NCBI GenBank assembly: GCA_001792895.1
Contig: MARA01000006.1
Coordinates: 372,001 to 436,000 of the forward strand
Source of the DNA: Lentinus brumalis
Taxonomy: Eukaryota; Basidiomycota; Agaricomycetes; Polyporales; Polyporaceae
DNA length: 64,000 nt
Reading direction: 5' to 3'
The notes under the pieces were generated by a model. It made no database searches, was not told the origin of the DNA, and saw nothing but the letters and a program-made list of their open reading frames with translations. Below, in pieces: positions 53,095 to 64,000 of the stretch. Position 1 is the stretch's first letter; each line of letters opens with the position of its first letter. The position numbers were made by a program, and so were the translations under genes.

Positions 53095-54438
53095 GGTGGT
53101 CGAGCCCGTCGCTGTTCTCGACGACGACGAGGGCGGCGGCAGCAGCGACGGAGGAGATTGAGTCGCTTCCGACTGGGGCACCGGACCGCGACAGCGCTCG
53201 ATTCGGCAATCACGTCAAGTGACGCGTCACATGTATGGAGTCACGTCCTTCACAGGCGCCCGGCCCTGAAGCTTGTGTCTGCTCCGCCCGCACGGTTCTC
53301 TTCCTCTCAAACTTGTTTTGCGCAATGCTCAACCGCGTTTAGCAGTATTACCGGGTCCTCTTCTCTCGCCTCTACTGTGACTTGTCGCACACTGTCATGC
53401 TATCAGTTCCAGCAAGTTCCGGCTCCCATTCGTAGCGTAGCAAACTAATCCCGGCACCCTGCCACGAGTGATCGTCCGAGAACCCGATAGAAACTCTAAC
53501 CATTTAACTTCGTGTTTGGCATGTGCGGTCAAATATCCCGATCTATCTCCAGGTCAGCACTTGTCTCCTTGCGTGTATATTTCCCTCTCGTCCTTACCTC
53601 ACCACAGGCCTTGCACATCCTGGAACGTTGGACAGTCGTCCGTGGAGAGAGAGGGCATCCTTGCTGTCGACGCCGTATGCCAGTCGCCGATTCGAAGCTC
53701 TGACCCGAAATTAATATCGCGCATCTAGCTCCGCGCGCTCCGACGAAGCAGGTCCGCGCCTCGGGTGACTTCCGGCCGGGTAGAGAAGGCTTGCACCTTC
53801 GCGGAATGTCCTTCTACCCGGCTGACGGACACGTCCGGCGATGTTTTGCTGCTCCGAGCCCTCTCCCCTGGAGAAAATAACCTGGGAATTTGCTGAAGAG
53901 CGGGTCCACAAACACGACGCATGACACGAGGCTGATACGCAGCCTTCCGTGGTCGCACTGCACCGTCGAGTGGACAGGGTCATAAAATGCGGCGACCTTT
54001 TCCTTTTCGGCATTTCCTTGATGCGGCGAAGTGGTCCCTCGCGCCTGTCTTTGGCCTGCTCCTTGACGTCGAGCCTCCCTCACTGCCTCGTCTGCCCGGC
54101 CTCCAGACCTCTTTGCTGATTTAGCAAACCCACTCTCATCCAGCTCCAGGATACCACGCTTGCCCACTGCCCAACGCCGGCCTCGTGTTGTCGGACGTCA
54201 CCTCGGCCCTCTCTGGTGCCCTGGAGTTCATGCCTCACCGTAGCGGTTGCCGGTCTCTCTCTCTCGTCTTCTCACTGTGTTGGGTGTGTGGTCGCTGGCT
54301 GCACAGTCCGGTGCCAGAGTACACAGGGGGATCCTGCCATGCCCCTGCCTCATCGCCTTGTCCCTCCAAGAAGGTACATATTCAGAGCTGAGAGGACTTC
54401 TCGACGATCCATCCACTCCCGCTTCTTTAAATTCTTCA
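53095..54438. other. Divergent intergenic region
   Basis: About 1.3 kb between the NDR kinase start and the homeodomain gene start. It is pyrimidine-rich near the right end and should hold both promoters and 5' UTRs. Open frames present here lack coding composition. Confidence 0.5.
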
Positions 54439-55914
54439 ATGTCGAATCACCAGCACCCGGACGACCACTTTCATTACGGCTGTTTCCCTCGTGGACCCCG
54501 AAGAGGCACGAACACACCAACAGGTGGCAACAACAATAACAACAACTCACGCCGCGGACTATTTCATCTCGGACAGGGTGGGCGAACTGTGCTCCCTCCT
54601 CTTCATCTTCCCTTTCGAACCTCACGTTCTCCAGGTCTGTTCTCCTTCGGAGTACCTTACACTGTATGAAAGAACTCAACCCATCTTCCTTAACGCAGCA
54701 CCTAACCCCTCACTCTCTTCTCAATTTCCCCAGCAAGATCCCACGCAGACCACCGATCCAAGCATAGCTCATTTTAGCCAGCAGGATTGGCAAGCGCATC
54801 AAGGTATGCGTGAGGGCTTCCCTTCTCTTCGTCGCACGCTGACGGCGTCTCGCCCGTTCCGTTTTTCCGGCCTCCAGTACAAGGACACCAACAGGCTGTC
54901 ACGCCGTTCTCTTCTGATCCCCGATACCAAAGTCAACAGCCCGCATACGGCTCATATCCGTCTCGCGCATCGCCGAACATGATCGCAGGACCCCACGACT
55001 CGCGTATATTACCACCACCAGTTAATATGCACCCATCGCAGATGCCCCCGCACATCTCTATGGCGCCCGCTACCCAAGTTCGCTCTCCTACCGCTGGCTA
55101 TGCTGCCTACGCACCCTACCCTCAGCAGCAAGCGCATTCTGCGTACAGCTTCCCCCACGGGGCAACAGCTCCCGACCCTCGCAGCTTGCCCCCACCCATT
55201 CCGTCGATGCACCCGTACGACCCGTCGTCGGGACTGGGAGCTCGACGCAACTCTCTAGTGGAGAGGAATTCCATGCGCCCTGGTGGGCATGGTAGTACTC
55301 CGTACCCACGCGTCCCCTCCGTCGCTACCCACGCTCCGGAACCCCCGGTCGAGCCCGTCAAGAAGAAGCGTAAACGGGCTGACGCCGAGCAGCTCAAGGT
55401 TCTCAACGAGACGTACAACCGCACCGCCTTCCCATCGACCGAGGAGCGCATAGAGCTGGCCAAGAAGCTGGGCATGTCTGCGCGCAGCGTACAGATATGG
55501 TGCGCCCCTCCCCGTTCTCTTACGTATGTATCCAACTGACGGACCTTCACATTACGGCGTCCCCGTCGGGTTGACAGGTTCCAGAATAAACGGCAAGCGA
55601 TGCGGCAGAGCTCCCGCCAGGCGGCGGCCAGCGCACCCCCTACGACGAGCCAGCCGTATGCTGCGCCGTCGCACTCCGCACCCCCTCCCACAACGACCCC
55701 ACTCCCGCAGACAGGAGCCTATCCCGGCCATCTGTCCTCGGCGATGGGTCCCTCGAGTGCCAGTCAGGTTGGCTACGGCACTCCGCGACCTCCCAGCGAC
55801 ATGGGAGGGATGCATGCGTCGTCTGGCCGCCTAAACCCATCCCCGAATCCTTCCTCCCACCGGAGGAGCCATGAGGAAGATCCGCACAGACACGAAGTCC
55901 GGCGATTGTTTTGA
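54439..55914 (+). CDS. Homeodomain transcription factor
   Basis: About 390 residues, start ATG 54439 (MSNHQHPDDHFHYGC). Exons join in frame through GTCTGT...ACGCAG and GTATGC...CTCCAG introns into a Gln/Pro/Tyr-rich segment. The homeodomain follows a nuclear-localisation-like KKKRKRADAEQ: LKVLNETYNRTAFPSTEERI (helix 1), ELAKKLGMSARSVQIW (helix 2 and start of helix 3), then FQNKRQAMRQSSRQ after an intron placed exactly between Trp48 and Phe49. The WFQNKR core identifies a typical non-TALE homeodomain, so it should bind DNA and regulate transcription in the nucleus. The C-terminus is Ser/Pro-rich and disordered, ending EEDPHRHEVRRLF. It has no mating-type features, so a developmental or growth regulator is more likely. 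Confidence 0.88.
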
Positions 55915-57947
55915 TCGCGGCGACATCGCACCCCACCCTCGCATTCCGGACCCCGCGCCTGTGCTGCCACGACTCTACCTCACCCACCAACACGTTCCTC
56001 GACCGGCATCGCCCCGAACGCGTCCTCCCAGCGCCACGCATTCTGCACGCTGCACGATGTGCGACGCGCCGTTTGATTGGGCATTTACGTGCTACCACTT
56101 GCGTCAGCCTCCATCCCTCCGCGTCGCCATCCGTCAGTCAATTCTTCGCGCCTTCTAGTGTGCGGGAGCATTGCGCTACGCGTCTTCCGCCCTTCGCGCC
56201 GTTATTTGCATTGCGGGGGCACACCCGCATCTTTCACGTAACAGCTGAACTCTGCCTGCACAGGGACTCGCATCTAGCCAGGACTGCAGCTGTCTGCCGT
56301 TACGTTCCGTCCCGTTCACATTTATGCTTCCTACCTGTTATCGCACGCCATCGCCATCGCCGCTCTCGCGTTCTCGTCCCCCGCCCGTTTTCTGTTTCCA
56401 TATTCCTATGTTACCCGGTCCCCGCATTCGCACCACCCTCGTCACCGCTGCTGCATCGTACTATCTATCTGTCATCTAGTCACCGCATTCCCCACATTCC
56501 ATCCCATCTTCCCCCTCCCCTCCCTGCACGGCATTGTATCCATCCACGTACGCATTCTGGCCCCTTACTACACCATTATGTATATCGCGCAATTCCTGAC
56601 TTATCACCTATGTCATTACAGCTATTACTGTACGCATCCTTCCTCCTCCTCTTCCTACTCTTGCTACCCCATCCCTCCAGATCTTTATCTTACTAATCGC
56701 CTTATATGATTTATGCTAATGCTTGGGACTTGGTTGCTGCATCGGACTACGGATCTCTACTAGCTAGTGTCGTCCTATTATCACTCATCCCTTGGCTTGC
56801 GATCGTCCCTTGTTCGTCCCAGGCACTTGTCAGTCTTCCCTGAGCACCGCTGTCGCCATCGTCTTGCCCATCGTGTGTCCGCGGTCGAGACGTGTGAGTC
56901 CGATGGAGACGAGATGAGGAAGAGCAGATGGTAATCAAAGCCCCCGGAATCTGCTTCCGCGAACGAATTCGAAGCTCGCCAGCCGCACCGCCTCCATCCG
57001 TGCACTAAGCCAGTCTTCGACTCCATATCACGGTTCCACGCGTGCACCGTGCCACCCGTCGTATGTACGAGCCGCCGGAGACTATGGTTCACGGACCACA
57101 AGTTCCACAACCCACATGGTCGGTACCCAAGGGCCATCTACGACCACAGCACGTCGTCGACACACTCGGAGGCTCTTCGCACACGAGCCAGTCACGGTCG
57201 AGACAATGGTCAACGCAATCTACTTCGCCGGATCTGCACCCGGAGCTTGTCATGGAAGCCTCCACCGCACGGTAGGTTGGCGCATCCACCTGCAAGAACG
57301 CGCGGCCGCACTGTGACTTGCGGCCACGGCGCAGTGTGCGCGCGCCGCGAGATTCGTGGTTCAGTTCACACTTCGCCGCCGATCCGTGGATGCTGCCGCG
57401 TGCTGTGCTTCCTTCCGTGACGCGCGTACGGGCGCAGACACGTCCTTGACATCGGGCCATGTGGACATGGGCGTACCGACACGAGGCGCGTGTGCTTCTC
57501 TTGACATTCTTCCCGTTTGAGGCTGGGAAGCGTCAGGCAGGACACGACCGCACAGCTGGACTTACGACAACGCAGGTGGGTGCCTGAGACTCAAACGGAG
57601 CGCGGAAAACATCAAATGTCGTTGTATTCCGGTACAATCGTGCGGCGCGGTGCGTGCAAGCAGGCACCGATACATAGCAGTGGAGCATTAACAATGCGGG
57701 GAAAGACGAGGTCGATAACAATATGAACTTGCGAGCTTATGCGCAGGAACGTGGCGCAGAGCCTGGCGGCCACGGTAGACAGACATTGAGATCCCGTCGA
57801 CCAGTGCTTCTCAAAAGCAAGATCGAGATCTCGAAACGAGCCAAGAGCCTGCGAACACGGAATCCCATGTCAGCAGCGGGTTTCGACGCATGAGAAGACC
57901 GCGGTGCGCGAAAGCAAACCACTCACACATGGAGGAAAAAAGGGAAA
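55915..57947. other. Intergenic, convergent gene ends
   Basis: About 2 kb between the homeodomain gene stop and the AA9 gene stop. The first 800 bases are strongly C/T-rich, consistent with a long 3' UTR. A 261-codon frame there (55911-56696) reflects that composition. Nothing else is recognised. Confidence 0.5.
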
Positions 57948-59354
57948 TCAGTGGTGCCTCTTGGCGTGGTGGGAGACGTGGCGCTTGACCATGCCGCGGC
58001 TGCGCTTGGTCTTGCACCTGCCCGTCGACGCGGGCGCCGAGGAGGTGGCAACCGTCGAGGACGTCGGCTTGGACTCAGCGGAGGTGTGAGCCGCAGTCGA
58101 GGACACATGCGTTGACGAAGCGGAGGGGGAGCCCGCCGTCGACGCAGCGTGGGTGGAGGACGCGTGGGAGGCGGAGGAAGCCTTCGTAGATGATACAACC
58201 GGGGATGACGAGGCGGGGTCGGAGTTGCCGGAACCACTGCTCGAGTCACCAAGGGCGGCAGGGCCAGGAATCTTGAAGCTCTTGAAGTTGTCGGACCAGA
58301 TGTCGGGCCACTGGACGCTGTTGTACAGACCCGGGATCGAGACCAACTCCGAGCCGGAAGGCACGGTGCTACCGCCACCGGTCACTTCAATCTGACTACA
58401 ACCTGCGGTCAGTCCTGTGTGAAACGGGCAGTCGCAAGACAACGTACGCGCAGCTGGGGTAGAACTGAGGCTGGCCGACGGAGTGAAGAGCGACACTGTC
58501 GAGAAATCAGCCTCTTTATCACGTAAGTCAACGTCCGTGTCGCACGCACATCTCGTTGCGAATCAACTACAGAAGCACCGCATTCCGTGAGTACTTCATT
58601 CAGTCTAGTTGCAGGACGAATGCCACTCACGTATTGGCCGGCCTTCAGTTGGCTGGGGATGGTACTGGTCCATTTGTTGCCGTTCTCAATAAGCTGAGTC
58701 GCGGCCCACTTGCCGTTGGAGAAGCCAGCAGCATCGACCTTGAACCACTTGGCGTTGGAAGCGTCAAAGTTCTTGCAGTCGCCGTTGCAGGAAGTCATAT
58801 AGGTCGAGACAGGGCCCTGGTGATCGGCGGGCCACTGATGACCGAACGTTCAGTGCACAGGCCACCAAGACAGCGGCGATATCACGTACGTTTGTCCAGT
58901 GGAAGACGACCTGGCTCCCTGCAGCAACGGTCGCGACCGCACCCGCGCCGGACTCGCCGCCCTTGTTGCAGACGACATCCGAGGAAGTCGCGTCGAGGAC
59001 TGGTCACGCGCGAACAAGAAGTCAGTATGACAAGTAACCACATACCAAAACGAGATGGTACTCGTTACGAGTCAAATATCAAATCCTGAGACTTACCGGG
59101 ACCATCATCGGGGACCTTCCTAACGATTCGCTTCGGGACGGGCGAGGCGTACCTGCAGGAAGTGCGTCATACTTTCAGTCGATCGTCCTGTATTCTCGGA
59201 GCGCGCAAAATACGCACGGGTCGGTAAACGGAAGCCATCCGGAGTAGCTCTTCCCGTCGACGGTGAGATCTTGAACGTAACCGTGGGCATTGACGGCAGA
59301 CGGCGCGACAAGCGCGACAGCAAGAGCGGCGAGGGAGATGGATGAGAACATCAT
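57948..59354 (-). CDS. AA9 lytic polysaccharide monooxygenase with basic C-terminal tail
   Basis: Copper enzyme that oxidatively cleaves cellulose, secreted. Start ATG 59354. The signal peptide MMFSSISLAALAVALVA...VNA is followed directly by the copper-binding N-terminal His in HGYVQDLTVDG. Landmarks: GSQVVFHWTN, WPADHQGPVSTYM, FDASNAKWFKVDAAG, the second copper His in LIRNEIVALHSVG, and the axial Tyr in GQPQFYPSCAQIEVTGGG. All three copper-site residues are present. The second-sphere residue that is His in most AA9s (RHE) is Asn here (RNE). A Ser/Thr-rich linker of about 80 residues follows the domain and ends in CKTKRSRGMVKRHVSHHAKR, a basic, His-rich tail instead of a CBM1. The gene has about seven exons with short introns. 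Confidence 0.94.
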
Positions 59355-60854
59355 CGTGTGGGGGAGGTAATGACAGGTGTGGAAAGGACGGAATACGGTA
59401 GGCGGGAACCGTTCGGTCTGGGAGAGGAGAGGGAGCGGAAGGGGGAGGGGGAGGGGGGACGGGGAGCACGGAGAGCACGGGGAGCACGGGGAAGGGTAAC
59501 GGTGACGGGGGCGTCGTCCTGGAAGACCAGCACGCCAGCTGAGGCTTTTCTACGCTCACCATACGCGGACCTTGAAACCATCAAGTCTCACGCCGCCGCC
59601 AACGCGCCTTCGCCCCGCGTCTATCCCGCCAAAATCGCGCGGAGCGCCCGCCCGCCCGCCACCGTTCCCCGGGTCCGTCGCAATTGTTTCACGACTTCTC
59701 TATTGTGGCTGCTTGCTCTCCTCGTCGCGCGTTGTTTGCATTCTGTGCCTCACAAGGAGGCTCTTGCTGGCTCTTGTCGTCGTTCTCGAGACGTGATGCG
59801 GTGTCTTCAGGGTGAAATGTGCACAGCCAAACTTCGCGATGCCGGTGCTCTCCACGCGGCACTTTCGTCCCGTTCCGCCGTCCCAGCCGCTTCATCATCG
59901 CAAGTCGAACACGCGAATCCTGATCGCTCGTTGATTGGTTTGGCAACACCAGTGAAACGGGCGACTCGTACTTATTTCAATGATGACCCCGCGTTCTTCG
60001 ACGACATGACGCCTTGAGCTCCAATACCCCGGAAAACTTCATTCACCAGCCGTTCCGCTCGAAGACAGAGTAAGTACATGATTGGACAGCATGAGCGCGT
60101 CGGGATAGCCTGACTCACCTGGTTTGCTGGATTCATGGAATTAGCTTGACGAACTCTGCCAGCGGCGCGGAGCAGTGGCAGCGTCGTCACCGATAACCAC
60201 ACCTCTAGTCCGAAAGCAGCACCGCGTTGTCATCCTGTTGGCTTTCATTATTGCAGTCTAAGTGACACCCACTAGCACCCACTAGTGTGACTCTAGTGCT
60301 GAACGGAAAGCGCGATCAGAACATTCCGCTTGCCAAAAAGAACGACGCTGAAGTTGAGGGGTGTTCGCCACCAACGTCGAACTTGTTGGTCCAGTATTCG
60401 TGCGATCATTCCTCGGCAAAGACTAGTCAGCACGAGCCTCATCGGCCTTCACAAATCCAAGCTTCTTCTTACCGGATAGAGACAGCTACAAGCGAAGTCC
60501 CGCCCCAAGTCTTCTGTTGTTGCTACATACATATATGCGACCGAGCGAGGATGATGCCCATGACATAAGCGTCATTCTCACTCTTGCATCTCCGACTCCG
60601 CCGGCGATGTTCACATTTATATCTGGACAGTATTGTAATGGAGCAACATGTCTAACAGCACAAGTCTTGTTACAACACGGGTCAGAGGGTGTGATACATG
60701 CTAGTAGTACAGGGCCTGGGTGAGACCAGGTCCACGGCAAAGACAGAGGACGGCATAGGATGTAAGAGCCGAATAAGTAGCAACACAGCAGTGACAGCAC
60801 TACAACAATTTGAGCAAAGGATCGATCAGATATTCCGTCGTCAGAACAGCTAGG
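59355..60854. other. Intergenic
   Basis: About 1.5 kb between the AA9 start (-) and the stop of the next minus-strand gene. It holds the AA9 promoter, with a G/A-rich run at 59420-59480. A 219-codon plus-strand frame (59358-60017) overlaps that run and is not coding-like. Nothing else is seen. Confidence 0.5.
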
Positions 60855-62228
60855 CTACACTGGGAAGATGCTCGACCGACGCGGACCCGGGGCGGGTCGT
60901 CGGGGAGACCGCGCTGGCAGCACCGGTCCCGAGCTCGGCTGAAACGTCGGCGTGGTGGGGATAGCGGGGACAAACGCTATCACAGGTACGCCTAACTGCG
61001 AGTGCGAAAGCGACGAGGGCGACGCAAGTGGCGTCGCCGACCGCGATAAGTCGATAGAGGCCCACTTCGAGTCATCAGGTTGGCGAGCGTAGAGCGGCGG
61101 GGTGACTATGACGGGCGCGGCTGCGGGCCCGCGAGTTGCCTCTTGCACAGAGAATATCGTCGATAGCGAGGAGATCGAGTTTGGCCTTCGTGCACGTGGA
61201 GGGTACGCTGTGCTCTTCTGCGGGGTAACCCAGCGGATTTGAGGTGGGGCAGACGGATTGGAATAGGTGCGCGGACGGACAGGCGAAGGAGTGGATGAGG
61301 ACGGGACAGAAATAGGCGAGAGAGCGATAGGTGAATGAGGGTTTGGCAGTCTCGGAACGATGGTGGAGGCGACCGAGCTCGCCGAAGAGGTGGTCGGAGA
61401 CGGGCATGAAACGTCCACGTCGACCAAGGACACGTCGGAGCGGGAGAGGGCTGGGCAAGGGGGCTTCGGGAGCTGGCTCAACCACGCAGGGACACTCGCG
61501 GGTGACGTGGGGTCCAGCGCGAATGGCTGTGTGCGTAGTAATCGGTCGCGGAATAATTGGTCACTGTACGCGAGCGGCGCCGATGCGGACGAGTAGACAC
61601 TGGCTGTCTCCGTGAGGGAATTAGCTCGCCGCAAATCTGCGCGCACAGGCACACTAAGGTTGATGCTGTCCTGCGCCACTTGCGTCTGACTCGAGCCCTT
61701 GGTCTTCGGATAGAGAGGCGTGCCGCTGAGGTCCTTGAGGTCCTGTGGTCGCAGGACGAACCTTGCCAGACCATGGCTGTCTGCGGAGCTGGAGCTCCTC
61801 GACGAGCCTCGCGACCAACGCGTTGGCACAGGGGAGAACGCGTCGTCCGGCTGTCGCTGCAGCGCCTGGAGGAGCTCGTAGTACGAGTTGCTGACCTCCG
61901 TTCGCCGATCCTGCTCCTTCGACTTGAGCGGGACAGCAGCTCCCGTGGAGATCGCGAATGCAACGCTGTGCTCGTACTTCTCGCAGTCCGCCGGGGCAGA
62001 TATGCGCCGCTTGTGCAGCTTCCTCAGCTTCCTGCGGTCGCGCACGATGCACCAGGATACGGCGATGATGAGGTTAAAGGCCACGACCACGACGACGATC
62101 CCGGCAATGAGCGACGGATCGAGCGACACGCTCCGCTTTGCAAACGTCTGTACACACGGAATCAGTCTAGACACCGACCAAGCACCACGAGGCATGCTAC
62201 TGACATGTGTGCTGCTCGAGGATTGCAT
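60855..62228 (-). CDS. Hypothetical single-pass membrane protein, Ser/Pro-rich
   Basis: About 430 residues. The reading frame is open upstream without an ATG, so I start at ATG 62228 (MQSSSSTH). A 60-nt intron there (GTCAGT...GTACAG) joins to TFAKRSVSLDPSLIAG. A strong transmembrane helix follows (IAGIVVVVVAFNLIIAVSW), with a basic stop-transfer sequence (RDRRKLRKLHKRR). The rest is a Ser/Pro-rich cytosolic tail with no known domain, ending RRPAPGPRRSSIFPV. The KR just before the helix could be a Kex2 site. It resembles small fungal type I or III plasma-membrane proteins with a long disordered tail. The function is unknown. Confidence 0.6.
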   Translation of the reverse strand: MQSSSSTHVSSMPRGAWSVSRLIPCVQTFAKRSVSLDPSLIAGIVVVVVAFNLIIAVSWCIVRDRRKLRKLHKRRISAPADCEKYEHSVAFAISTGAAVPLKSKEQDRRTEVSNSYYELLQALQRQPDDAFSPVPTRWSRGSSRSSSSADSHGLARFVLRPQDLKDLSGTPLYPKTKGSSQTQVAQDSINLSVPVRADLRRANSLTETASVYSSASAPLAYSDQLFRDRLLRTQPFALDPTSPASVPAWLSQLPKPPCPALSRSDVSLVDVDVSCPSPTTSSASSVASTIVPRLPNPHSPIALSPISVPSSSTPSPVRPRTYSNPSAPPQIRWVTPQKSTAYPPRARRPNSISSLSTIFSVQEATRGPAAAPVIVTPPLYARQPDDSKWASIDLSRSATPLASPSSLSHSQLGVPVIAFVPAIPTTPTFQPSSGPVLPARSPRRPAPGPRRSSIFPV

Positions 62229-63120
62229 GGCGACTGGCGAGAGGGAGACAGCGCGGGGCAAGCGTGGGGCAAGCGTGGCGTGTCCGTTACGGGGAGCCCG
62301 CTCGGGGAATGAAGGGACGACGCGAGGAAGAGCGTCCGCACTCAGCTCGCGAGGTCCTCATATACCTGGAGACTATCAGCAAAGTGCCACTTGCTATGCT
62401 CTGTTAGGAGCCCTGGCAGCAGATGATTCCTATTGCTTACCCACATGGTTGCGTAGGAGGTGACAGTGCGGATAGAGCGATGATTCTCGCAGTTGACGGA
62501 TGCTGGGTCGCACCGAGTGAGGCGATGTGCGCGGCTACGATGTGGTACCATGCGACACGGAACCCGGACTGGTCGAGTAGTGCAGTCCCCATGTGTACTT
62601 TTGCAGATAACGAGGAGTTGTCGCAAATCGGCTGTTCCAAAGATACTGCGTAGATGTTGTCACTGTGCTCGTTATAAATACCGGCGAGCAGATGGTCGAG
62701 GTTGCGCGCGGTCAATGTCGTACACTGCCTACTGCTCGTCTCTTACGTAATGTTTACTGCTGTTTAATCCTCCTGGCTTGGCTTCATTACAACTTCTTAC
62801 GGCCGTAAGTAGCGAGTTTTGATAGGCAGGCGAAAGTTCTCACACCTGCCTAATCGGGACTCTGCACAGGCCGATCTCATTTTTCTTCAAACGAGCTTGT
62901 CTTCGTCCTTCATCCTCCCGCCTGCGCCCTGCAGCGAGCAAGGCATTCCCCCACGACTGCACTCTTGTATCTAGATCTTGAACGCTCTTAGACTCCCGCG
63001 GCAACATACCACGACCGACCACTGTCTGCACTCTATCGAACCACACAGTAATCGAACGCCTCGCATTCGCATAGATCTTCGCTCTCGGGTTCTACATCTG
63101 TATCACTTGTATCTGCAACT
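62229..63120. other. Divergent intergenic region
   Basis: About 890 bases between the membrane-protein start (-) and the EF3 start (+). The right 150 bases are C/T-rich, typical of a highly expressed gene's promoter and 5' UTR. No gene is seen. Confidence 0.5.
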
Positions 63121-64000
63121 ATGTCTCCTGTCGCCATGTCTGTAGCTTCGGATTCCCACTTCGCACCACTTCTAGATGCGCTTCGCACCGCCCCCACCGG
63201 CCCAGGTGAGTAATATTCGCCGTCTGTCCATGGAGGTACTGGAGCTTTGGTCGATTAGATGCGAAGGCCGCTGCCGACCGTCTCGCTCGGGAGATTCAAA
63301 AGACTGGTCTCGAGTCGCTGAGGTGAGTAATCTACATGGGCCGTGACAAGAACTATGTGGAATGGATGTTGCCCGGACGGCCGGACTTTTCACTGCATTG
63401 CCCTTCGGCCTGTCTCACATTCAGTCCCTACTCAAGGAAGACCGCTGCCAACGGGGACAGGTCCAGAGTGATGCGTGGCGGCACGACGAGCGTTCCCCAA
63501 CAGCTTGTCGTGTCGGGCGTTCGGGTGCTCGTCGGGCAAACAGTGGAAGTCCGGTCGGCGGGCGCGCTTGCACTTCCACTGTGCTCCACTGTTCTCGTAC
63601 ATGGCCGTTATCGTGGGGAGGAGACGATGGAGAGGATTTACGCTGATTGTACGTCCATATAGCGACGCCAACATCATCACAGCACTTCACGGCTATGCCA
63701 CCAACAAAAAGTCCGGGTACGAGCGTGAATCCGCCGCCATCGCCTTCCTGTCCCTGGCCCACACCCTGGGGAGACCGGCGGCGCCGGTCCTACTCCAATC
63801 CTTACCGGTTCTCTTCGATCTCTACATGGACAAGGGAGACGTTGTCCGCAGCGCCGCAACCTCAGCCGTCAAAGGCATCCTCAAACTCTTCCCTCCGGAG
63901 GCAACCGGTACCGTTTTCCGGACGCTGGAGGACATCTTGGACCAGGGCAAATGGCGCACCAAGGTTGGAGTACTCGACGCGATGAGGAGCTTCGTCAGCA
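63121..64000 (+). CDS. Translation elongation factor 3, 5' part
   Basis: Starts at ATG 63121 (MSPVAMSVASDSHFAPLLD) and runs off the window. Exons are 63121-63205, 63259-63322 and 63663 onward. The visible protein is the N-terminal HEAT-repeat region: DAKAAADRLAREIQKTGL, DANIITALHGYATNKKSG, YERESAAIAFLSLAHTLG, GDVVRSAATSAVKGILKLFP and LDQGKWRTKVGVLDAMRSFV. These match fungal eEF3, the ABC-type ATPase that helps release deacylated tRNA from the ribosomal E site. The ABC cassettes lie beyond the edge. Intron 2 is 340 nt long and contains a foldback element like the one in the RING ligase gene. Confidence 0.9.
63369..63581. mobile_element. MITE-like foldback element inside the EF3 intron
   Basis: The left segment contains GGCCGGACTTTTCACTGCAT followed by TGCCC (63379-63403). 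The right segment, read on the minus strand, contains CCGGACTTCCACTGTTTGCC (63534-63553), an imperfect inverted partner. A perfect 10-bp inverted repeat (63541-63550 with 63572-63581) adds a hairpin at the right end. The same paired segments occur in the RING ligase intron. No transposase is encoded. Exact ends are uncertain. Confidence 0.55.

Noticed and set aside
55911..56696. 261-codon plus-strand open frame after the homeodomain gene
   Set aside because: The C/T-rich 3' UTR composition explains the open frame; the translation is low-complexity Ser/Pro/His.
59358..60017. 219-codon plus-strand open frame next to the AA9 promoter
   Set aside because: Begins in a G/A-rich run and overlaps a promoter; no conserved features.

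Overview
The window reads as nuclear DNA of a white-rot basidiomycete, most likely an agaricomycete of the Polyporales type. Genes are broken by many short introns (about 50-60 nt, GTRNGY donors, YAG acceptors). Intergenic gaps are small and GC is moderately high. The gene content fits wood decay: a Mn-binding class II peroxidase, an AA9 lytic polysaccharide monooxygenase, a CBM1 protein, a GH18 chitinase-type hydrolase, secreted aspartic proteases and an S10 carboxypeptidase-like protein. No prokaryotic, organellar, rRNA or convincing tRNA sequence was found.

Layout. 1-609: 3' end of a UPF0643-like gene. 0.9-2.9 kb: S10 carboxypeptidase-like gene (-) whose catalytic serine and oxyanion motif look altered. 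4.0-6.6 kb: disordered unknown protein (-). 7.9-9.3 kb: GRE2/dihydroflavonol-reductase-like enzyme (+). 9.6-19.0 kb: two nearly identical aspartic protease genes in a 1.8-kb inverted duplication, transcribed away from each other and flanking a conserved basidiomycete protein of unknown function (12.7-16.4 kb). 20.2-22.1 kb: DUF6533-type membrane protein. 22.2-23.9 kb: bleomycin hydrolase (-). 24.5-28.4 kb: large unknown single-TM protein. 28.4-30.9 kb: gene-poor. 30.9-32.4 kb: manganese peroxidase. 32.8-33.9 kb: unknown protein. 34.2-36.4 kb: coiled-coil protein with an HPD motif (-). 36.9-39.7 kb: GTPBP1-type translational GTPase. 40.6-43.3 kb: membrane RING-H2 E3 ligase. 44.0-44.9 kb: CBM1 plus unknown domain. 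45.1-47.1 kb: membrane-anchored GH18. 49.2-53.1 kb: NDR/Cbk1-type kinase (-). 54.4-55.9 kb: homeodomain factor. 57.9-59.4 kb: AA9 LPMO (-). 60.9-62.2 kb: unknown single-TM protein (-). 63.1 kb to the end: 5' part of translation elongation factor 3.

How the genes relate: there is no operon-like or biosynthetic cluster. Secreted degradative genes (proteases, peroxidase, LPMO, CBM1 protein, GH18) are interspersed with housekeeping genes (bleomycin hydrolase, GTPBP1, NDR kinase, RING ligase, EF3). The most notable structural features are the inverted protease duplication, two related foldback (MITE-like) elements each sitting in an intron (RING ligase and EF3), and five genes in which adding one base to a short G/C homopolymer repairs a broken reading frame. 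The last pattern points to systematic homopolymer under-calling in the assembly rather than five pseudogenes.
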